From JAXDLW01 sp050998755 (lineage in GTDB: Bacteria; Chloroflexota; Dormibacteria; DASZGP01), in assembly GCA_050998755.1 (NCBI GenBank), contig JBPCPW010000099.1:1-64000 (forward strand): DNA of 64,000 nucleotides. The letters run 5' to 3'. The notes below the pieces were generated by a model, which had not been told where the DNA came from, did not search any database, and was given only the letters and a program-made list of their open reading frames with translations. Of this stretch, positions 8,433-15,732 are shown piece after piece. The translations under genes were made by a program, and so were the position numbers. How positions within the stretch are numbered: position 1 is the stretch's first letter; each line of letters begins with the position of its first letter.

Positions 8433-9011
8433 ATGACCGCCGCCGCCAGATCTCGTTCTCTTCCCTGGACCGACGACAAGAAGGCGGCCCGGCTGATCGC
8501 CGCCGAACCGCTGGCGCTCCTGGTCGGGTTCCTGCTCGACCAGCAGGTCCCTATGGAGTGGGCCTTTGGCGCCCCGGAACGCCTGCGTGAGCGCGTCGGC
8601 GGCAAACTCAGCGCCAGGATCGTGGCGGCGATGGACCCCGGCGCGCTGGAGCAGGCATTTGTCAGCAAGCCCCCGCTGCACCGCTACCCGGCCAGCATGG
8701 CGAAGCGGACCCAGAAACTCTGCCAGGTCATCGTCGACGAATATGGCGGCGACCCCAAACGGCTATGGAACGACGGCGCCGACGGGCCCACCGTCGTCAA
8801 GCGGATCTCCAAGTTGCCGGGTTTCAGCACCTCCAAGGGCCAGGTGATCGTGGGCGTCCTGGCGAAACGCCTGGGGTCGCCATTGCCCGAATGGGAAGAG
8901 GTTGCCCCTGCCTGGTTCAGCCTGGCCGACGTCGACACGCCCGAGGCGCTGCTGAAGTACCGCGAGATCAAGCGCGCCGCCAAGCAATCGGGCAACTGGC
9001 CGCCTCGGTGA
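8433..9011 (+). CDS. HhH-GPD-type base-excision repair protein
   Basis: A 192-residue member of the helix-hairpin-helix DNA glycosylase superfamily. The N-terminal region (LLVGFLLDQQVPMEWAF) matches the start of the glycosylase core, and the hairpin SKLPGFSTSKGQVIVG is visible at about residues 128-143. There is no [4Fe-4S] cysteine cluster. It is shorter than Nth or AlkA and substrate specificity cannot be read from sequence. Its TGA stop overlaps the GTG start of the following RidA-like gene, so the two are translationally coupled. Confidence 0.78.
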   Translation: MTAAARSRSLPWTDDKKAARLIAAEPLALLVGFLLDQQVPMEWAFGAPERLRERVGGKLSARIVAAMDPGALEQAFVSKPPLHRYPASMAKRTQKLCQVIVDEYGGDPKRLWNDGADGPTVVKRISKLPGFSTSKGQVIVGVLAKRLGSPLPEWEEVAPAWFSLADVDTPEALLKYREIKRAAKQSGNWPPR

Positions 9012-9496
9012 CCGGCGGGCCCCAGGGCCCCAGCCGGCGATTGGCGGAGTTGGGGATCCGGCTTCCACCCGCGGCGGCGTTGCCCCCGGGCGTCAAGCTG
9101 TCATATCGCCGCCTGGTCACCAGCGGTGGCACCGCGTACCTCTCGGGTCACGGGCCGATGTGGGGCGACGAGGTTCGCTATCGCGGCCGCGTCGGCGACG
9201 ACGTCACCGTCGCGGACGCCGTCGAGGCCGCCCGTCTTACAGCGCTGTCCATGCTGCGCACCATCCACGACGGCCTCGGCAGCATCGACTTGGTGGGCAG
9301 CTGGCTGCGCGTCAACGGCTATGTCCGCGCCGTTTCCGGCTTCGATGAAACCCCAATCGTGCTCAACGGCTTCACCGACCTGGTTCGCGACCTCTGGGGA
9401 CCCGAGTGCCTGCCGTCGCGCACCGCGGTGGGCGTGGCCGAGCTGCCGTTCGGCTTCTGCGTGGAGGTGGACGCGGTCCTGGAACTTGCCGGCTAA
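9008..9496 (+). CDS. RidA/YjgF-family protein
   Basis: A 162-residue member of the RidA superfamily, whose founding members deaminate reactive enamine/imine intermediates. Visible features are TSGGTAYLSGHGP, a central helix region, and the conserved arginine in PSRTAVGVAELPF. The GTG at 9008 overlaps the TGA stop of the repair gene (GTGA), which fixes the start. It resembles the second RidA-like protein at 26092-26571 and belongs to the divergent, slightly long RidA group annotated in high-GC bacteria. The substrate is unknown. Confidence 0.8.
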   Translation: MTGGPQGPSRRLAELGIRLPPAAALPPGVKLSYRRLVTSGGTAYLSGHGPMWGDEVRYRGRVGDDVTVADAVEAARLTALSMLRTIHDGLGSIDLVGSWLRVNGYVRAVSGFDETPIVLNGFTDLVRDLWGPECLPSRTAVGVAELPFGFCVEVDAVLELAG

Positions 9497-9740
9497 CCCG
9501 GGTTCCCCTTTACAAGGGGACCATACCTGCGACCTGCGAGAGCGGCTGGCCAGCCTGATAGCCGAGCTTCCCGAGCCCTACGCGCTGGTGCTCGGGCTGA
9601 TCGAGATCGAGAAGGCGTCACCCAACGAGGCCGCTGGCTTTCTGGGCCTGGGTGAAGCCAGCCTTCGACTCCTCTATGCCGAGGGTCGCCGCCGCCTCCG
9701 CGACATCGTCCTCAAACACACCGAACTCGGCAGCCTCTAG
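9486..9740 (+). CDS. Small sigma-70 region-4-like HTH protein
   Basis: The frame ending at 9740 encodes a short helical protein, LPEPYALVLGLIEIEKAS followed by an HTH-like NEAAGFLGLGEASLRLLY and a basic end. It resembles region 4 of ECF sigma factors without region 2. The start is uncertain: the only conventional candidate is TTG at 9486 inside the end of the RidA gene, and CTG at 9534 would give 68 residues. It may be a regulatory fragment or a remnant of a sigma factor. High-GC third positions and lack of stops support coding. Confidence 0.5.
   Translation: MPANPGSPLQGDHTCDLRERLASLIAELPEPYALVLGLIEIEKASPNEAAGFLGLGEASLRLLYAEGRRRLRDIVLKHTELGSL
9504..9520. other. Perfect 7-bp inverted repeat after RidA gene
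   Basis: TCCCCTT and AAGGGGA flank a TAC loop, seven bases after the RidA stop. It could be a weak terminator or an operator. It contains TACAAG, so part of it might also serve as a -10 element for the small HTH gene. Confidence 0.4.
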
Positions 9741-9888
9741 GAGGCTCAGCGCTGACTGCGCGGCCGCTCGGTGGCCTAGACGAAGGAGCGGTCGAGGACC
9801 GAAACGAGCGTACATGTGGTACGTGAGTGAGGACCGGAGAAGGCGCGACGCGCCGTTCCGCGACGCACGTATCGGCCGCCCAGCGGCC
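9732..9888. repeat. Intergenic cluster of short inverted and direct repeats
   Basis: The gap between two convergent genes is packed with small repeats. AGCCTC/GAGGCT (9732-9746) spans the stop of the HTH gene. GGCC/GGCC lies at 9762-9776. GAGGACCG occurs twice (9794-9801 and 9829-9836) around CGTAC/GTACG (9809-9823). GGCGCG/CGCGCC spans 9842-9854, and GGCCGC/GCGGCC (9874-9888) lies four bases beyond the mutase stop. The outer hairpins may terminate both convergent transcripts. Confidence 0.5.
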
Positions 9889-9891
9889 TCG

Positions 9892-11622
9892 CTAGACGAT
9901 TGCCGGGGCGCGGTACTCGCCGAAAACCTCCCGCATCACCCCCGAGATCTCACCCAGCGTGGCATAGGCCCGCACCGCCTCCAGGATGGGCGGCATGAGG
10001 TCTTCGGTCGGGTCCACGGCCGCTGCCCGCAGCGATGTGAGGGACGCCTCGACCCTGCCGCCGTCGCGCTCGGCCCGCAGGCGATTCAGTTTCTGCACCT
10101 GCGACTGCTCCAGGGCCCGGTTATCGACGCGGAAGAAGTCGGTCGCCGGCTGCTCCTCAGTGCGGTACTTGTTGACGCCGACGACCACCCGCTCGCCCGA
10201 CTCGACCTCGCGCTCGAAGTTGTAGCTCTCATCGGCGATCGCGGCCTGATAGTAACCGGTTTCGATTGCCTTCACCGCCCCCCCGATCTCAGTTTCCACC
10301 TTGTCCAGCTCGGCCCAGGCCAGTGCCTCGAGCTGGTTGGTCAGGTGCTCGACGTAGTAACTGCCGCCCAGCGGATCGACGGTGTCGGTGACCCCGATCT
10401 CCTCGGCGATGATCTGCTGCGTCCTGACGGCGATCTGCTGCGCCTTCTCGGTGGGGATGGCCAGCGCCTCGTCGTAGCAACTGAGGGCCATCGACTGGAC
10501 CCCGCCGAGCACCGCCGACAGGGCCTGGATGGCGGCCCGGACGATGTTGTTCTCGGGCTGTTGGGCGGTCAGCAGCGACCCGCCGGTCTGGGTGTGGGTT
10601 CGCAGCATCATGCTGCCGGGCCGCTTGGCGCCATAGCGCTCCTTCATCAGGCGGGCCCACATCCGCCTCAGCGCGCGGTATTTGGCGATCTCCTCGAAGA
10701 AGTCGATGTGGGTGTTGAAGATCCAGCTGAGCCTCCCGGCGAAGTCGTCGACGTCCACCCCGCGCTCCAGCGTGGCGTCGATGTAGGCACATGCGTTGGC
10801 GAAGGCGAACGCGATCTCCTGGACCGCAGTCGAGCCGGCCTCCCGCATGTGGTATCCGCTGAGGGAGATGGCGTTGAACCTGGGGTGGTGGCGAGAGCAG
10901 TGGGCGATGAGGTCTGCGGCCAGTCGCAGCGACGGCGCAGGCGGGTAGATGAAGGTGCCGCGGGCGACGTACTCCTTGAGCACGTCGTTCTGGGTGGTGG
11001 CGTTGACCTGCTCGGGCGTGGCGCCCTGCTTCTCCGCCACGACGATGTACATCGCGGCCAGGATCGGCGCTGGGGCGTTGATGGTCATCGACGTCGAGAC
11101 CTCGCTCAGCGGGATGCCCGCAAAGAGCAGCTCCATGTCCGCCAGCGAGTCAATCGCCACACCGACCTGCCCGACCTCACCTTCGGCCCGCACGTCGTCC
11201 GAGTCCATGCCCATCTGGGTGGGCAGGTCGAAGGCCACCGACAGCCCGGGCTGGCCATGCTCAAGGAGAAATTTGAATCGCTGGTTGGACTCCTCAGCCG
11301 TGCCGAAGCCGGCGTACTGTCGAATCGACCAGGCGCGGCCCCGATACATGTTGGGCTGGATGCCTCGGGTGAAGGGGTACTGGCCGGGGAACCCCAGGTC
11401 TCGCTCGTAGTCCATGGCGGGGACGTCGTCCGGGGTGTACAGCGTGTTGACCGGTAGGCCGGAGGGCGTCTCGAACACCGGCTTGCGCTCGCCGCGATCC
11501 AGCGACTTCTGTAGCGGTCCCCTCTCCCAGTCCGCGCGGAGTGCTTGCAACCGCGAATGATCGATGCCGGCGCGCCTGCCGTTGCTCTCCCCGGGTTGCG
11601 CGTCGACCTTGGCCTCCGCCAT
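9892..11622 (-). CDS. Methylmalonyl-CoA mutase-type large (substrate-binding) subunit
   Basis: Catalytic TIM-barrel part of a coenzyme B12-dependent acyl-CoA mutase, 576 residues. Motifs include YRGRAWSIRQYAGFGTAEES, LSVAFDLPTQMGMDSD and SLSGYHMREAGSTAVQE. Y93 and R221 fall where carboxylate-binding residues of methylmalonyl-CoA mutase lie, arguing against isobutyryl-CoA mutase. The C-terminal B12-binding domain is absent, as in two-component mutases, and no separate small subunit is present here. It lies 47 bases downstream of ccr, so the substrate could be ethylmalonyl- or methylmalonyl-CoA. Known ethylmalonyl-CoA mutases carry the B12 domain, so methylmalonyl-CoA is favoured. The ATG at 11622 was chosen because TAAACT ends seven bases upstream. 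Confidence 0.87.
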   Translation of the reverse strand: MAEAKVDAQPGESNGRRAGIDHSRLQALRADWERGPLQKSLDRGERKPVFETPSGLPVNTLYTPDDVPAMDYERDLGFPGQYPFTRGIQPNMYRGRAWSIRQYAGFGTAEESNQRFKFLLEHGQPGLSVAFDLPTQMGMDSDDVRAEGEVGQVGVAIDSLADMELLFAGIPLSEVSTSMTINAPAPILAAMYIVVAEKQGATPEQVNATTQNDVLKEYVARGTFIYPPAPSLRLAADLIAHCSRHHPRFNAISLSGYHMREAGSTAVQEIAFAFANACAYIDATLERGVDVDDFAGRLSWIFNTHIDFFEEIAKYRALRRMWARLMKERYGAKRPGSMMLRTHTQTGGSLLTAQQPENNIVRAAIQALSAVLGGVQSMALSCYDEALAIPTEKAQQIAVRTQQIIAEEIGVTDTVDPLGGSYYVEHLTNQLEALAWAELDKVETEIGGAVKAIETGYYQAAIADESYNFEREVESGERVVVGVNKYRTEEQPATDFFRVDNRALEQSQVQKLNRLRAERDGGRVEASLTSLRAAAVDPTEDLMPPILEAVRAYATLGEISGVMREVFGEYRAPAIV

Positions 11623-11629
11623 GACCCTG

Positions 11630-11635
11630 AGTTTA
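11630..11635 (-). promoter_or_regulatory. Putative -10 element of mutase (TAAACT)
   Basis: Minus-strand TAAACT ends seven bases before the mutase ATG in the 47-base ccr-mutase gap. It suggests an internal, leaderless promoter so that the mutase can be expressed without ccr. Confidence 0.5.
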
Positions 11636-11669
11636 GCGGCGGGCGGCGTCCCCAAGGTGGTGCGTCGAT

Positions 11670-12923
11670 CTAGTCGTAGCGGCCCTCGCCCTCGGTTGCG
11701 GCCTGGACCAGGATCGCGATCTTGCCGGTGTGGGCATTTTCGAACATCTTCTGGTGGGCCTGGGCGACATCCGCGAATGGCAGCGTCTCGCTGAGCACCG
11801 GCCGGATCTTGCCCTCGATGATCAGCTGGTTCGCGGCGGTGGCCTCGAAGGCATTGGCAAAATGGCTGCCGATGATCCGCTTCTGGCGCATCCAGAGGTG
11901 ACGAACGTCGAAGTCCAGCTGGTAGCCGCTGGTGGCACCCACGATCACGATCTTGCCGAAGCGCGAGCAGACCAGGACGGAGGTCGGGAAGGTCGCCTGG
12001 CCAACGTGCTCGAACACGATGTTGGGCTCCTTGCCGCTGAAGTAGGTACGAAGCTCCTTGCGGAAGCGGTATGACTCCTTGAGCCGTTTAGCCTCCTCCT
12101 CCTCTGTCTCGTGGCCGGTGCGCTCGAAGCCGTAGTCCTTGCGATTGATGGCGCCTACGCCGCCCAGGTCGAGAACCATCTGCTTCTTGTCCTCGCTGCT
12201 GACGACACCCACCGCGTTGGCCCCCACCAGCTTGCAGAGCTGGATGCCAAAGACCCCGAGGCCTCCCGCCGCGCCCCAGACCAGGACATTGTCCCCAGCC
12301 TTCATCTCGCACTGGTTGATGAGCATCCGGTAGGCCGTGAAATAGGTCAGCGCGTAGCTGGCGGCCTCCTCCCAGGTCAGGTGCTTGGGCTTGGGCACCA
12401 GCTGCTGAGACTGCACCTTGGTGAATTGCGCAAACGAGCCCCAGGTGGTCTCGTAGCCCCAGATCTTCTGCCACTGGCAGGCCATGGGGTCCAGCCCGTT
12501 GCACTCCGGGCACTCACCGCAGCTCTGGTTGCAATGGACCACAACCTCATCGCCGGGCTTCCACCGCTTGACGTTGCTGCCCACCTTCCAGACGATCCCG
12601 CTGGCGTCGCTGCCGCCGATGTGGTGGTCGAAATCGGGATGGGAATCGAAGACCGATACCGGCTTGCCCAGCGAAGCCCAGACGTTGTTGAAATTCACCC
12701 CCGCGGCCATGACCATGACCATGACCTCGTCCCCGCCAGGCTCGGGGACGTCGATGTCCTCCTGCTGGAAGGCCTGCATGGGCTCCCCCTCGCGCTCGCG
12801 GCGGATCACCCAGGCCTTCATGCGCCGGGGCAGTTCCCCGGGCTTGAGGTCCGCGGGGACCACCCCCAGGGGGATCTCGTCGATGTTCCTGTCGGTGGTC
12901 AGGTCGTTCTCCGCGATGGCCAT
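11670..12923 (-). CDS. ccr: Crotonyl-CoA carboxylase/reductase
   Basis: NADPH-dependent reductive carboxylation of crotonyl-CoA to ethylmalonyl-CoA, the key CO2-fixing step of the ethylmalonyl-CoA pathway. The 417-residue MDR-family protein shows GVNFNNVWASLGKP (N80), the zinc-lobe remnant CNQSCGECPECNG, KIWGYETTWGSFAQF (E158), a Rossmann motif VWGAAGGLGVFG and the CO2-pocket histidine in IIGSHFANAFEA. The residue at the position of the CO2-binding Phe of the Kitasatospora enzyme appears to be Tyr157; the alignment is by eye. The ATG at 12923 follows GGGAGAGGA. It heads a transcript with the mutase downstream. Confidence 0.93.
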   Translation of the reverse strand: MAIAENDLTTDRNIDEIPLGVVPADLKPGELPRRMKAWVIRREREGEPMQAFQQEDIDVPEPGGDEVMVMVMAAGVNFNNVWASLGKPVSVFDSHPDFDHHIGGSDASGIVWKVGSNVKRWKPGDEVVVHCNQSCGECPECNGLDPMACQWQKIWGYETTWGSFAQFTKVQSQQLVPKPKHLTWEEAASYALTYFTAYRMLINQCEMKAGDNVLVWGAAGGLGVFGIQLCKLVGANAVGVVSSEDKKQMVLDLGGVGAINRKDYGFERTGHETEEEEAKRLKESYRFRKELRTYFSGKEPNIVFEHVGQATFPTSVLVCSRFGKIVIVGATSGYQLDFDVRHLWMRQKRIIGSHFANAFEATAANQLIIEGKIRPVLSETLPFADVAQAHQKMFENAHTGKIAILVQAATEGEGRYD

Positions 12924-12958
12924 TCATTCCTCTCCCGCTGGGCTGAAGGTGCCAAATC

Positions 12959-14551
12959 CTACCGGTGGCCGCGGCGCGGCAGAAAGCGTAGGGCGGCGGC
13001 GCAGCACAAACCCATCGCGATCAGCGCCGGCAGCGGCAGTGGAAGGGGGGCTGAGCTGTTCGGTAAGCCGCCAGCGGCTCCGCCCATGGCTGGGGTGTTC
13101 GCGGCCGGGACGTACGGCGGGGGGGTGAACGCCGCGGCGGTGTCGGTGCACCCGGCCCGCACGTCTTCACAGTGGTGCCGCACCCCCTGCCGGTCGCTGA
13201 AGTCGCGCGCGGTGCGCAGGTAGAAGCTCATCCGTGGCCCCCAGTCTTTATCCGCCAGCAGGCGCTTATCGGCGTCCGCGAAACCGGCCTCGCCCGGCTG
13301 CTTGAGCCAGCGATCGAACCAGGCCAGCGAGTAATGGTCGGCGATCGGGTTGCCCCAGGTGAACCAGTTGGTGGCCGGGAACGGCGCCGGTTCGCTGGGG
13401 ATCAGCGAGTACTCGAAGTGGGTGCCGCCCTGGATGACCAGCTGGATGCTCGGGATCTGCGCCTTCTGCCAGCCCTGGAACGCCAGCTTTTTGGTGTCCG
13501 GCCCCGGGGGCGAGGCGTACGGGGTTGGAGTCAGGCTGTAATCGTTGCTGCTGCCCATCGCCGGGACCCGCGGCACCGCCGCCGGCGGTGGCTGACTTCC
13601 CATCTGGCTCGACCCCACCGTCAGGTTGTCCCAGGCGACCGTCACGTCCACCGGGTTGGTGTGGTCGATCTTGCCCGGCCAGGGGTCGGCGCCGGGGGCG
13701 CCGTAGCCCTGGACGATGCTGACGCCGGTGGCCCCCAGTGAGTGCCCGGCGATCCCGAATCGGGCCGGGTCGATGAGCTGGTAGGCCGGGTTGTAGGCGG
13801 TGGCGTCGGTGGTTCGCGGCGGCTTGGGGTGCATCGCTTCACCCGCGGTGTTGTTGGGGTACGGGTGCGCGGGTGAGGAGCGGAAGAAGTCGATGGCATC
13901 GATCAGCCCGGTCCAGAACACCGGTGAGTAGACGTTGGTGCCGAAGTGATCGTCGGGCGTCGCGGTGCCACCGGGGGCGATGTTGTCTGACATCCCCTGG
14001 CCCCTGACGTCGAAGGTCATGGTCACGTACCCGTTGCGCACCAGGGTCTCGGCGAACCACCAGTACAGCGGCTCCGGGGCCTGCACCGACCCGGTCTCGA
14101 TGACCACCGCCGGCAGCTTGTGAGCCGAGGTCGCCCCTTTGGGGGCCCAGATGCGGCCGTTGAGGCGGGCCCCCTGGCTGTCGTAGAAGTTGATCGGGGT
14201 GACCGTCGCCGAGTCATAGAAGGGGTCGACCCCCGGGTAGCGGAACGGATCGCCGGCACAGTCGTACTGCCACGTCTGGCAGACGTTGCCAAAGCTGTTC
14301 CAGCTGGGGTCCGACAGCTGGCGGGCGTTGTAGGCCAGCAGGTTGGCGGTTGATTGGGCGTTCAAACGCGACTGGAAGGCGGGCGTCAGCTCGCGCTGCA
14401 TCTCCTCGTGGGCCCGGGCGAAGTTGGACGCCTCCCGGGCATACCAGTCGGGCGTGCCCGGCGCGGGGCCTTCGGGCACCGCGGCCGCGGGCACGGTGCC
14501 CATCACCAGCAGGAGCAGGAGCCCCAGCACCGCGCCCTTCGCAGTCCTCAT
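12959..14551 (-). CDS. Secreted alpha/beta hydrolase with C-terminal membrane anchor
   Basis: A 530-residue exported hydrolase. MRTAKGAVLGLLLLLVMGTV and AAAVPEG form a clear signal peptide, which fixes the start at 14551. The core has the nucleophile elbow GHSLG within FGIAGHSLGATG, and a candidate catalytic histidine in IQGGTHFEYS. An inserted Pro-rich stretch and three or four cysteines suggest an extracellular location. The C-terminus is a hydrophobic segment ending in FLPRRGHR, like a retention anchor. The substrate (ester, polyester or lipid) is unknown. TATCCT ends six bases before the ATG, so the mRNA may be leaderless. Confidence 0.77.
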   Translation of the reverse strand: MRTAKGAVLGLLLLLVMGTVPAAAVPEGPAPGTPDWYAREASNFARAHEEMQRELTPAFQSRLNAQSTANLLAYNARQLSDPSWNSFGNVCQTWQYDCAGDPFRYPGVDPFYDSATVTPINFYDSQGARLNGRIWAPKGATSAHKLPAVVIETGSVQAPEPLYWWFAETLVRNGYVTMTFDVRGQGMSDNIAPGGTATPDDHFGTNVYSPVFWTGLIDAIDFFRSSPAHPYPNNTAGEAMHPKPPRTTDATAYNPAYQLIDPARFGIAGHSLGATGVSIVQGYGAPGADPWPGKIDHTNPVDVTVAWDNLTVGSSQMGSQPPPAAVPRVPAMGSSNDYSLTPTPYASPPGPDTKKLAFQGWQKAQIPSIQLVIQGGTHFEYSLIPSEPAPFPATNWFTWGNPIADHYSLAWFDRWLKQPGEAGFADADKRLLADKDWGPRMSFYLRTARDFSDRQGVRHHCEDVRAGCTDTAAAFTPPPYVPAANTPAMGGAAGGLPNSSAPLPLPLPALIAMGLCCAAALRFLPRRGHR

Positions 14552-14608
14552 GGACCGAGGATATCCGCGGCGTTCCCGCGGGGCGCCGGAACCGCGGCGG
14601 CGCTCGGA

Positions 14609-14614
14609 TAAAAT
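14609..14614 (+). promoter_or_regulatory. Putative -10 element of CitE-pckA operon (TAAAAT)
   Basis: TAAAAT begins a leader of about 89 bases before the CitE ATG. The leader contains a GCCAG/CTGGC stem (14666-14689) immediately before AAAGGAGG at 14691-14698. Such a hairpin could influence ribosome access. I do not recognise a known riboswitch. Confidence 0.45.
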
Positions 14615-14709
14615 CTCATCTAGCTTTCTCGGGCCAGGCGGAGATCGCATGGCCACTTTCGGACTGCCAGAGCCCTCTCGCGGACTGGCGAAAGGAGGTT
14701 GCCCCACTC

Positions 14710-15732
14710 ATGACGATCAGGCTCCGCCGCTCTTGCGTCGCAGTGCCCGGCAGCTCGGAGAAGATGCTGCGCAAGGCCGGCGAGAATGCCGCCTTTGGTG
14801 CCGACCAGTTCTTTTTGGACCTCGAGGACGCGGTGGCCCCGGGGGTCAAGGAGGCAGCCCGCGCGAACGTGGTCGCAGCCCTCAACGAGTACCAGTTCGG
14901 CAAGGCCGTGCGCGTGGTCAGGGTCAACGCCTCGGACCACCCCAACTCCTACGGCGACATCATCTCGGTCGTGGAGGGCGCCGGCGCCCGGCTCGACTGC
15001 CTGATGATCCCCAAGGTCGCCAACGTCAGTCACGTGCACTACGTGGACCGGCTGCTAGACCAGATGGAGACCAACCTGGGGCTCAAGAACCGCATCGGCC
15101 TCGAGTTGCAGATCGAGACGGCCGAGGGGCTGATCAACGTCAACCAGATCGCCGCGGCCTCGACCCGCACCGAGACCATCATCTTCGGCCCGGGCGACTT
15201 CTCCGCCAACATCGGAATGCCCCAATTGACAGTTGGGCAGATCGACAACCGCTACCCCGGCGACATCTGGCACCACGTCAACATGTCCATCCTGATGGCG
15301 GCACGCGCCCACGGCCTGCAGGCAATCGACGGCCCCTACGCGCTGATCCATGACGAGCCAGGACTGCGCGAGGTGGCGATGCGCACCTACCTCATGGGCT
15401 TCGACGGCAAATGGGCCCTCCATCCCGGCCAGGTGGCGCCGCTGAACGAGCTCTACACCCCGCCGCTGGAGGCGTACGAGCGGGCCGTGGGCATCATGGA
15501 GGCCTACCGCAAGGCGACCGAAGAGGACAAACTCGGGGCCGTGATGTTCGGTAACGAGATGATTGACGAGGCCAGCCGCAAGATGGCCGAGCAGTTGGAG
15601 ATCAAGGGTCGGCGCTCCGGCCTGGACAAGAAGCTGGCCGAGAAGCGGGCGGGCAACAACGGCGCCGCCGCCGAGGACCAGGCCACCACCGCCGGCGCAC
15701 CGGTGGGAGTCAACAGCGGAGAACCAAAATGA
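14710..15732 (+). CDS. HpcH/HpaI (CitE-like) lyase, candidate beta-methylmalyl-CoA/malyl-CoA lyase
   Basis: Mg-dependent C-C lyase of the CitE family, 340 residues. In context it would cleave beta-methylmalyl-CoA to glyoxylate and propionyl-CoA, or act on malyl-CoA. Motifs are SCVAVPGSSEKML, FFLDLEDAVAPGVKEAAR, the metal/catalytic acids E136 (LELQIETAEG) and D163 (FGPGDFSANIG), and KWALHPGQV. The ATG at 14710 follows a perfect AAAGGAGG. The C-terminus is an Ala/Gly-rich tail. Its TGA stop overlaps the ATG of pckA, so the lyase and the gluconeogenic enzyme are made together. Citramalyl-CoA lyase or citrate-lyase beta chain are less likely given the pathway neighbours. Confidence 0.87.
   Translation: MTIRLRRSCVAVPGSSEKMLRKAGENAAFGADQFFLDLEDAVAPGVKEAARANVVAALNEYQFGKAVRVVRVNASDHPNSYGDIISVVEGAGARLDCLMIPKVANVSHVHYVDRLLDQMETNLGLKNRIGLELQIETAEGLINVNQIAAASTRTETIIFGPGDFSANIGMPQLTVGQIDNRYPGDIWHHVNMSILMAARAHGLQAIDGPYALIHDEPGLREVAMRTYLMGFDGKWALHPGQVAPLNELYTPPLEAYERAVGIMEAYRKATEEDKLGAVMFGNEMIDEASRKMAEQLEIKGRRSGLDKKLAEKRAGNNGAAAEDQATTAGAPVGVNSGEPK

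Noticed and set aside
9652..11457. Long plus-strand frame across the mutase gene
   Set aside because: The minus strand encodes an unmistakable B12-mutase subunit; the plus-strand product is low-complexity.
14615..14709. Riboswitch in the CitE-pckA leader
   Set aside because: Only one short stem is visible and no known conserved core was recognised; kept only as a leader hairpin note.
14343..15353. Alternative plus-strand frame overlapping the CitE start
   Set aside because: Out of frame with the conserved CitE motifs and with the AAAGGAGG site; Arg/Gly-rich shadow.
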